DNA of 5,015 bases from SZUA-448 sp045593785 (GTDB lineage: Bacteria; Bacillota; Clostridia; Lachnospirales; Lachnospiraceae), in the NCBI GenBank assembly GCA_045593785.1, contig JAZNXH010000052.1:1-5015 (forward strand), written 5' to 3'. The notes below the pieces were generated by a model that worked only from the letters and a program-made list of their open reading frames with translations, was not told the origin of the DNA and did not search any database. Each line of letters begins with the position of its first letter. Position 1 is the first letter of the stretch. The translations under genes were made by a program, and so were the position numbers. Below, in pieces: positions 1-5,015 of this stretch.

Positions 1-188
1 ATCCCATGTGTCCAGTTCAGGCCGGCAGGCCACGGAACACTGCGGAACACGCCCTGCACTAATACATTATACGGGTCAGCACCCATATCCGCCTGGATAA
101 AAAATGTCACACCCAGATGTGCAATCGTGAGTCCTGCCATCAACAAAATTACTTTCTTAATTTCCAATAACCAATTGATTTTTTTCAT
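1..188 (-). CDS. YczE/YyaS/YitT-type integral membrane protein, C-terminus cut by window edge
   Basis: The first 62 codons of a gene that runs off the left edge. It starts MKKINWLLEIKKV, followed by a first membrane segment (about residues 13-31, ILLMAGLTIAHLGVTFFI). Next comes QADMGADPYNVLVQGVFR, which fits the family pattern of a helix, then an 'AdlG..P.dvl..G' loop. The fragment ends near THG, where relatives often have THGT. These are multi-helix membrane proteins, usually about 200 residues, of unknown transport function; a substrate cannot be given. The ATG at 188 has AGAGG 9 nt upstream. It lies 63 nt after the Dus stop on the same strand and is probably the next operon member. Family assignment rests on a short N-terminal stretch recognised from memory. 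Confidence 0.8.
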   Translation of the reverse strand, partial: MKKINWLLEIKKVILLMAGLTIAHLGVTFFIQADMGADPYNVLVQGVFRSVPWPAGLNWTHG

Positions 189-197
189 GTTATGTAT

Positions 198-202
198 CCT
201 CT
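198..202 (-). promoter_or_regulatory. Ribosome-binding site of the membrane-protein gene
   Basis: AGAGG, 9 nt before the ATG at 188. It supports a real start for the truncated gene. The rest of the 189-251 gap shows no intrinsic terminator. Confidence 0.6.
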
Positions 203-251
203 CGCATTTCCCTTTTCAAAGTTCTGACGCGGCATATACCTGCCTTTATAT

Positions 252-1172
252 CTAGAGCACTCTGCTCCACAACTCCCGTACTACCGCCTTATACTCTGCT
301 GTACTGTTTGATTTCTTAATCTTTTTCATGAGCTTTTCTTCTCCCGGAACAAACTCGCTCAAATACACCCAGACTTCTTTCATCTTAAAAAGTGTATGCA
401 AATCTCCGGACATTATCTCTTCATACCCGTGCAGAAGATCATCCATAAACTGCTTTAACTTTTCCGGTTCCAGCTTTTCTTTGCCCTGTATGTCATCAAT
501 CAGACCCGGATTCTTAAACACGCCTCTGCCAAGCATTACGGTATTTACCTGTGGAAAACATTCAACAAACTTGTGGTACTGTTCCATTGTATGAAGATCC
601 CCGTTATAACAGACCGGCATCGACAATCCAGCCAATGCTTCTTCAAATATATCCAAACGCACAGGCAAACGATACTGGTCTTTTTGCAATCTCGGATGGA
701 TAATCAATTCCTCAATCGGAAAGCGGTTGTAGATTTCCTGCAAACGTTTCCACTCACCTACATCGTTTTTCCCGATTCTGGTTTTAATCGAAATTTTTAC
801 CGGGGATTTTTCAAAAATTTCATCCAGAAAGCATTCCAACTCTTCCGGAAATGCCAGGAACCCGGAACCGCGCTTCTTCGCCACTACCGTGCCGGAAGGA
901 CAGCCAAGATTCAAATTCACACATCGATACCCATACTCCTGCATCCGTTTTGCCAGTTCCAAAAACACATCTGCGTGATTCGTGAGTATTTGCGGCACAA
1001 CTTCCATCCCGACATTATGTTCCGGCAGGATATCATTTAATTCCTTATGATTCAGCCCGCTGCTGCTGATAAACGGAGTAAAATATTTGTCAACGTTTCC
1101 AAAATGCTTCTGATACACATTGCGGAAAATATAGCCCGTCATACTCTCCATCGGTGCCAGATAAAACTTCAT
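252..1172 (-). CDS. tRNA-dihydrouridine synthase (Dus family, DusC-like)
   Basis: A 306-residue FMN enzyme that reduces specific uridines to dihydrouridine in tRNA, using NAD(P)H. The TIM-barrel begins at the N-terminus with the family signature FYLAPMESMTG. Other marks: Gln61 in VPQIL; catalytic Cys91 in NLNLGCPSGTV; Lys130 in ISIKTRIG; His159 in IIHPRLQKDQY; the FMN-phosphate region NGDL (190-193) and GRGVFKNP (215-222). A helical C-terminal domain follows from about residue 232. Length and the C-terminal MKEVWVYL stretch resemble E. coli DusC from memory, more than DusA or DusB, but this needs alignment. The ATG at 1172 is chosen over the GTG at 1190 because Dus proteins normally begin a few residues before the APM motif and AAAGGG lies 8 nt upstream. 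It starts 1 nt after the aldolase TAA, which suggests coupled translation. The common HGRT motif is HPRL here. Confidence 0.94.
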   Translation of the reverse strand: MKFYLAPMESMTGYIFRNVYQKHFGNVDKYFTPFISSSGLNHKELNDILPEHNVGMEVVPQILTNHADVFLELAKRMQEYGYRCVNLNLGCPSGTVVAKKRGSGFLAFPEELECFLDEIFEKSPVKISIKTRIGKNDVGEWKRLQEIYNRFPIEELIIHPRLQKDQYRLPVRLDIFEEALAGLSMPVCYNGDLHTMEQYHKFVECFPQVNTVMLGRGVFKNPGLIDDIQGKEKLEPEKLKQFMDDLLHGYEEIMSGDLHTLFKMKEVWVYLSEFVPGEEKLMKKIKKSNSTAEYKAVVRELWSRVL

Positions 1173-1173
1173 A

Positions 1174-2232
1174 TTATAATCCCTTTTCACTTTCGTTTAC
1201 TACTGCATGCAAAACCTTTGCAAATTCCGCAATATCCTCCGGCCTCGTCGCCCAATCCGTTGCAAAGCGCAATACCGTATGGTTCTCGTCATAACTCTCC
1301 CAATAATTCAGGCGCACACTCTCTTCCAGTTGCTTCATCTGTGAATTTTCCATAACAATAAACAATTGGTTTGTCGGTGAATCGATAAAGAAGTCCATCC
1401 CTTCCGCTACAAACACAGCTTTCAGCTGTTCTGCCATCTCGATTGCATGCCGGCTAATGTCAAAATACAGATTGTCCGTAAACAGGGTGTCAAACTGGAT
1501 GCCCACCAGTCTCCCTTTGGCGAGCAATGCTCCGTGCTGTTTTGTCCGCGTGAGAAAATGCTTTGGCATGTTATTCTTGGTAAATACCACTGCCTCACCG
1601 CACAGTGCCCCAACCTTGGTGCCGCCAATATAAAAAACATCACACAAGCGTGCAATATCCGGCAGACTAACATCTGTCTTTTTTGACATCAGACCGTACC
1701 CAAGCCGTGCACCGTCCAGAAACAGGGGAATCCGGTATTCCCTGCACACTGCAGAGATTGCTGTCAGTTCATCCAGAGAATACAAAGTCCCATACTCCGT
1801 CGGGTGTGATATATATACCATCCCCGGGAATACCATGTGTTCATGATTAGCATCCGCCCAAAACTCTTTCAACAACGATTCCAAATCTTTTGCTGCAATT
1901 TTCCCCAAAGTCTGTGGTAGCGTTAACACCTTGTGTCCGGTATATTCGATTGCCCCTGCTTCATGCAGACTGACATGACCGGTTTCTGCAGCCACAACAC
2001 CTTCATATGGTGCCAGCATCGTATCTACGACAATCTGATTCGTCTGTGTACCACCGGTCAGAAGATGCACCTGTGCCGTATCGCAGGCACAAGCATCCTT
2101 AATCTTCTCTTTTGCGCGTTCCGTATAACAATCGGCTCCGTACCCCGGAAGCTTTTCCAAATTCGTCTCGATGAAACGCTTTAATATCTGCTCATGACAG
2201 CCTTCTACATAATCACTTTCAAATGATAACAT
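1174..2232 (-). CDS. Low-specificity L-threonine aldolase-type PLP enzyme
   Basis: A 352-residue fold-type I PLP enzyme of the beta-eliminating lyase/threonine aldolase family (orthology-group symbol ltaE). It is expected to cleave L-threonine or L-allo-threonine to glycine and acetaldehyde in the cytoplasm. Visible residues: HLLTGGTQTNQ (56-66) for the phosphate-binding loop; His86 in TGHVSLHEAGAIE, at the position of the ring-stacking histidine; Asp173 in FLDGARLGYG for the pyridine nitrogen; Arg176 in the same motif; Lys206 in YIGGTKVG as the Schiff-base lysine; Arg322 in VLRFATDW for the substrate carboxylate. The ATG at 2232 is chosen because GGAGG lies 4 nt upstream and the family typically begins near MLSFESDYVEG. 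A TTG at 2301 or an ATG at 2286 would add an unconserved tail overlapping the MutS-like gene. It sits 31 nt after that gene and ends 1 nt before the Dus start. Some relatives act on other beta-hydroxy amino acids, so substrate is inferred. Confidence 0.9.
   Translation of the reverse strand: MLSFESDYVEGCHEQILKRFIETNLEKLPGYGADCYTERAKEKIKDACACDTAQVHLLTGGTQTNQIVVDTMLAPYEGVVAAETGHVSLHEAGAIEYTGHKVLTLPQTLGKIAAKDLESLLKEFWADANHEHMVFPGMVYISHPTEYGTLYSLDELTAISAVCREYRIPLFLDGARLGYGLMSKKTDVSLPDIARLCDVFYIGGTKVGALCGEAVVFTKNNMPKHFLTRTKQHGALLAKGRLVGIQFDTLFTDNLYFDISRHAIEMAEQLKAVFVAEGMDFFIDSPTNQLFIVMENSQMKQLEESVRLNYWESYDENHTVLRFATDWATRPEDIAEFAKVLHAVVNESEKGL
1181..1186 (-). promoter_or_regulatory. Weak ribosome-binding site of the Dus gene
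   Basis: AAAGGG, 8 nt before the ATG at 1172 and inside the last codons of the aldolase gene. It is a weak match, consistent with re-initiation by ribosomes that have just ended the aldolase 1 nt before the Dus start. Confidence 0.5.
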
Positions 2233-2236
2233 GTTT

Positions 2237-2241
2237 CCTCC
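2237..2241 (-). promoter_or_regulatory. Ribosome-binding site deciding the aldolase start
   Basis: A perfect GGAGG, 4 nt before the ATG at 2232. It is the strongest SD sequence noted ahead of any gene in the window and supports the 2232 start over the longer TTG (2301) and ATG (2286) alternatives. Spacing is slightly short. Its first two G residues also fall in a possible hairpin. Confidence 0.75.
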
Positions 2242-2254
2242 GTTAACGTAACGG
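2240..2254 (-). promoter_or_regulatory. Small hairpin overlapping aldolase ribosome-binding site
   Basis: In the transcript CCGTTA, loop CGT, then TAACGG forms a perfect 6-bp stem with a 3-nt loop. It starts 9 nt after the MutS-like stop codon, and its 3' arm takes in the first two G of the GGAGG. There is no U tract, so it is not a terminator. A ribosome finishing the MutS-like gene could disturb it, which would couple translation of the aldolase to that gene. The stem is short, has three A-U pairs, and may be chance. Confidence 0.3.
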
Positions 2255-2263
2255 TGCACATCA

Positions 2264-3883
2264 CTATGCCCCGATAATCTCTTCATATAAATCCATACCA
2301 AAGCTGGTTAATTCCGGCTCATGTTGTACCATACGATATGTCCTTCTTCCATCAGGCAACCGCTCTGCACAAAGGAATTCTACAGTTGTCTCCTCCGCAT
2401 TTTCCGCCTCTTTCCATACCTTCTGTGCAAACGATAACAGATGCGTTACCGTCATTACTTTTACTCCTGCTTCTACTAACGCCTTTGCAATATCATATGC
2501 GATTACCGAACCTTCTTTTTCGGTCGTTGTTGCAAACGACTCGTTCAGAAGGACCAGAGAATCCTCCCCGAGATTCTCCACAATCTGATTCATGCGTTGG
2601 AGTTCTTCATCCAGACGTCCGCTATTCATCTGACTATCCTCACGCCTTGTGAAATGTGTAAAGAAAGATGGGAAGATACCACTCTCATATCGTTCCGCCG
2701 GAACGCACATCCCACACTGCATCAAAATCTGTGCAATTGCTACACTGCGCAGGAAGGTAGATTTACCACCCTGATTCGCCCCGGTTACAATCACCAGCAT
2801 GCGATCAATAATATCGCAGGTGTTTCCGACCGGCTCCACACGCTGACCCATACACATGACGAATTCTTTCAGTTCCGTAAAACACAGCTTCTCTCTGCGT
2901 ACAACCTTCGGGAAACAGTATTCAACACCAAACCGTGTCATCTGTTCGCAGATATTGACTGCTCCGACATAATACGCTGTCTGGAGCTTCAACTGGTCAA
3001 AATATTCCCCGACAAAATCTTCAAACGGTTTGCAGGCATTGACTACATACCGTACCACTTCATATTCCAATTCTGCCGTCTGTTGTGCCATCTGCATACT
3101 GCTTTGCGTAGAAAACGAATCCGGGATAAACGCATTGATATACCCCTGTACTTTTTTGATTACATTCTTGGAACTGCGGTATTTCTTCTGTTGAGTCTCA
3201 ATCTCCTCCAGAATGAAGTTTCCGCATTTCAATCCTTCCGTCAAATCACAACCGAGCACGATTCTGGGACGTCCTACCGTCTCAGCATCCGGATTATTGG
3301 CAAAATCCGCATAAAAAGCCACACTATCCAAGGTCTTACGCAGCGCTGTTTCAGACTCCGGCGAGAATTCTTCGCATAAACGCCGGTACAATTCACGCAA
3401 ACCTTCGGACTTCAACCGGTCTTCTTGCGCTTCCAACATCGTTTTCAATCGCCCGAGACTGGTTACCAGATGTCTTAAGATCCAGATATCCGATATCAGG
3501 CGTCCTCTGGAATCGTTACTGCCATGTGTTTTTGCCGTCGTTCTTCTCCCATACAGTTCCCATTGCTGAATTACCTCAGAGGAAAATGCATAGAGTTCCC
3601 TCATCAGACTGACCGATTCCAGCGCATCACGCAAAATCTCCTGACGATATACAATCTCCCGTTCTGTATGAAGCGGCACCATCATAACACTGCGGAGCGT
3701 CCGCTGTACAAAGTTATCTGCCGGTTTTAATTTTTTCACACGGCCTTCACGTTCCCAGATAATTTCTTTTCCTGCTTCCGTAAATAAGGTCTGCAAGCCC
3801 AAATCTGTAACGATGTTATAATCATCCGAATATTTCTTTACATTATTCCAATCCTTTTCCGGATATAACAGACATACTTTCAT
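2264..3883 (-). CDS. MutS-like ATPase (MutS core and domain V), second of a tandem pair
   Basis: Complete 539-residue protein with an ATG start overlapping the upstream stop (ATGA) and GGAG 7 nt before it. Residues about 62-92 (TLRSVMMVPL then VYRQEIL) resemble the start of the MutS core domain. Residues 90-300 are mostly helical and charged, like the lever region. The ATPase has Walker A GANQGGKST (368-376), FFTHFTRRED (407-416), Walker B LVLLNE (443-448) and VTHL (479-482). It ends with a TSFGMDLYEEIIG motif typical of MutS-like C-termini. It is far shorter than MutS (about 850 residues) and has no mismatch-binding domain, no connector domain and no Smr nuclease domain as in MutS2. Walker B Asp is Asn (447), and the conserved STF stretch is replaced by GRL (422-424); the upstream paralogue shares both changes. 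I infer a heterodimer with that paralogue, acting on DNA or another nucleic acid; the actual substrate is unknown. Confidence 0.93.
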   Translation of the reverse strand: MKVCLLYPEKDWNNVKKYSDDYNIVTDLGLQTLFTEAGKEIIWEREGRVKKLKPADNFVQRTLRSVMMVPLHTEREIVYRQEILRDALESVSLMRELYAFSSEVIQQWELYGRRTTAKTHGSNDSRGRLISDIWILRHLVTSLGRLKTMLEAQEDRLKSEGLRELYRRLCEEFSPESETALRKTLDSVAFYADFANNPDAETVGRPRIVLGCDLTEGLKCGNFILEEIETQQKKYRSSKNVIKKVQGYINAFIPDSFSTQSSMQMAQQTAELEYEVVRYVVNACKPFEDFVGEYFDQLKLQTAYYVGAVNICEQMTRFGVEYCFPKVVRREKLCFTELKEFVMCMGQRVEPVGNTCDIIDRMLVIVTGANQGGKSTFLRSVAIAQILMQCGMCVPAERYESGIFPSFFTHFTRREDSQMNSGRLDEELQRMNQIVENLGEDSLVLLNESFATTTEKEGSVIAYDIAKALVEAGVKVMTVTHLLSFAQKVWKEAENAEETTVEFLCAERLPDGRRTYRMVQHEPELTSFGMDLYEEIIGA

Positions 3884-5015
3884 CTCTCTTCTCCATTCCC
3901 GTGCGGTTGCTTGTCCAGTCGTTTTTTCAACTGTTCGTACGACAATTGATATTTGTTCACTTGATTCTGCGCACAGGCAGTATCATCTGCCGGTTTGCGG
4001 ATAATTTTAAAGTTCTGCATCAATTGCTCATCCAGCATCGCACAGAGACTGACAACTCCATTTCCTTCTTCTGCCAGTTCTTTTAGATGCGTAACATAGA
4101 TACCGTGACATTGTTCACTGATAAAGCGGGACAATACTTTTTTACCCATAAGACAAGCATCATAATTGGCTGCAGTGGTAAACAATTCATTGATGATAAC
4201 AAATGCACCATCCGCTTCCTCCGCCATCATCGGGCGCAAGCGCACCAGTTCTTCCTTCAATTTACCGCGTCCTGTCTCCACACTTTCCTCCACAGAAAAA
4301 TGGGTCAGAATCCGGGTGAAATGATGCACATTCGCATGCTGCGCAGGCACATCAAGTCCCAGCTTCGTAAAGTACACCAACTGTCCCAAACTTCTTGCAA
4401 ATGTTGTCTTACCGCCCTGGTTCGGTCCGGTCAACACAAAAAATTGCTCGCCATCATAATATTGTAACTCATTGCTGACTACTTCTTTTCCCTGACTCTG
4501 ATTCACGATGGCAAGTGCAAGGTCATAAAGCCCGGAAGCCTTCATTGTTTCTGTCTCATCTACGGACGGCTCTGCAAATGCAAACCCACCATCTTCCATC
4601 ACTTTACGGAATTGATGGTATGCCAGATAAAACGGAATCTCATCAGCAAAATTCAGAATCCATTCTTTCGCATAGCTCTTATATTGTTCTGAAAACTTCT
4701 TTGCTTTTGATACAAAACCTGCATTGTTCTTCTGGAATACATTCACAATCTCCTGCTCAAAATTCGTCAGGTTCATGCTTCTTTTAAACGGACTTCTGAG
4801 AATGTCATTTCGTTCCCCGAACGCCCGGTTCAAAAACGCATCATACGTACCGGGTTGACGTTCCTGTGCAATTGCAACCCGATCATTCTCATACACCAGC
4901 GTAACATGAAACTTCCCCAGTTCTTCCCGCAGTTCCAATGCTGTTTCCTGCATCTTCTGATAAGAATCGGCCGTCATATACGCTGACAACTCTTTATAAA
5001 ATGCTGTTAATCCCT
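3880..5015 (-). CDS. MutS-like ATPase (MutS core and domain V), N-terminus cut by window edge
   Basis: Partial gene: the frame is open from the right edge, giving eight residues (GLTAFYKE) ahead of a TTG at 4989, so that TTG is an internal Leu codon and the true start lies outside. Residue numbers here count from that TTG. Residues 1-160 resemble the end of the MutS core/lever region (FHVTLVYENDRV, later SGLYDLALAI). The ATPase follows: Walker A GPNQGGKT (188-195), a THFS segment (229-232), Walker B FVIINE (263-268), and a histidine motif VTHL (299-302). The C-terminus NKYQLSYEQLKKRL matches the tail common in MutS-like proteins. Family knowledge: MutS-type ATPases dimerise and use ATP to move on or release DNA. 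No mismatch-recognition domain (FxE motif) is visible, though the missing N-terminus could hold more. Oddities are Asn for Asp in Walker B and Gln for Met in GPNMGGK. The gene overlaps its downstream paralogue by 4 nt. The family is certain; a mismatch-repair role is not supported. Confidence 0.9.
   Translation of the reverse strand, partial: GLTAFYKELSAYMTADSYQKMQETALELREELGKFHVTLVYENDRVAIAQERQPGTYDAFLNRAFGERNDILRSPFKRSMNLTNFEQEIVNVFQKNNAGFVSKAKKFSEQYKSYAKEWILNFADEIPFYLAYHQFRKVMEDGGFAFAEPSVDETETMKASGLYDLALAIVNQSQGKEVVSNELQYYDGEQFFVLTGPNQGGKTTFARSLGQLVYFTKLGLDVPAQHANVHHFTRILTHFSVEESVETGRGKLKEELVRLRPMMAEEADGAFVIINELFTTAANYDACLMGKKVLSRFISEQCHGIYVTHLKELAEEGNGVVSLCAMLDEQLMQNFKIIRKPADDTACAQNQVNKYQLSYEQLKKRLDKQPHGNGEER
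3891..3894 (-). promoter_or_regulatory. Ribosome-binding site of second MutS-like gene
   Basis: GGAG, 7 nt before the ATG at 3883, lying within the last codons of the upstream MutS-like gene. Together with the ATGA stop/start overlap this supports translational coupling and roughly matched synthesis of the two proteins. Confidence 0.75.

Noticed and set aside
33..50. CGGAACAC repeated with a 10-nt period
   Set aside because: Only two copies, inside coding sequence, read in different frames (around VFRSVP). It is most likely chance.
191..219. TTGAAA, then 17 nt, then TACATA on the minus strand as a promoter for the membrane-protein gene
   Set aside because: The -10 matches the consensus at only three of six positions and abuts the ATG, so the transcript would lack the AGAGG ribosome-binding site that is present.
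228..241. GGCA/TGCC inverted repeat after Dus as a terminator
   Set aside because: The stem is only 4 bp with no following U tract in the transcript.
573..1040. Plus-strand open frame of 155 codons opposite Dus
   Set aside because: It is antisense to the conserved Dus catalytic region and no motif is visible in its translation. Other plus-strand frames in the window were dismissed for the same reason.
1173..1178. Perfect TATAAT on the minus strand just before the Dus start
   Set aside because: No -35 element is present at 16-18 nt (AGTAAA-like at best), and transcription would begin inside Dus. It arises from the Leu-stop-T-ATG junction.
2597..3379. Plus-strand open frame of 260 codons opposite the second MutS-like gene
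   Set aside because: It lies wholly antisense to a strongly supported gene, its translation shows no recognisable domain, and its composition (rich in Cys, His, Arg, Leu) is that of a shadow frame.
4987..4989. TTG as start codon of the first MutS-like gene
   Set aside because: The frame continues without a stop to the window edge, and the residues after it resemble the interior of the MutS core rather than an N-terminus.

Overview
The window looks like chromosome from a low-to-mid GC Firmicute, most plausibly a gut clostridium of the Lachnospiraceae type. This rests on the protein families present, the strong Shine-Dalgarno (SD) sites (GGAGG, GGAG) and the paired MutS-domain genes, which I associate from memory with Clostridia. 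No rRNA or other decisive marker is present, so the assignment is inference. No mobile element, CRISPR array, tRNA or rRNA was seen.

All genes lie on the minus strand and are read from the right edge to the left edge. In transcription order they are: (1) a MutS-like ATPase whose N-terminus is cut by the right edge (5015 to 3880); (2) a second, full-length MutS-like ATPase (3883 to 2264), overlapping the first by 4 nt (ATGA); (3) a PLP enzyme of the low-specificity threonine aldolase type (2232 to 1174) after a 31-nt gap; (4) a tRNA-dihydrouridine synthase (1172 to 252), starting 1 nt after the aldolase stop; (5) the first 62 codons of a YczE/YyaS/YitT-type membrane protein (188 to 1), after a 63-nt gap and cut by the left edge. 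The spacing suggests one transcription unit whose promoter lies right of the window. I see no convincing internal promoter or intrinsic terminator, and the 189-251 gap holds only the ribosome-binding site of the last gene.

The most interesting part is the MutS pair. Both proteins have the MutS-type ATPase but, in what is visible, no mismatch-recognition domain. Both replace the Walker B aspartate by asparagine (NE for DE), and both replace the conserved 'STF' signature by G-[R/K]-L. Such shared departures in adjacent, translationally coupled paralogues suggest a heterodimeric machine that is not a classical mismatch-repair protein. The aldolase, Dus and YczE-like genes look like ordinary housekeeping or metabolic genes sharing the operon; I see no functional logic tying them to the MutS pair. 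Two annotation points matter: the usual longest-ORF starts of the aldolase (2301, TTG) and Dus (1190, GTG) are probably too long, and the TTG at 4989 is not the true start of the first MutS-like gene because its frame stays open to the window edge.
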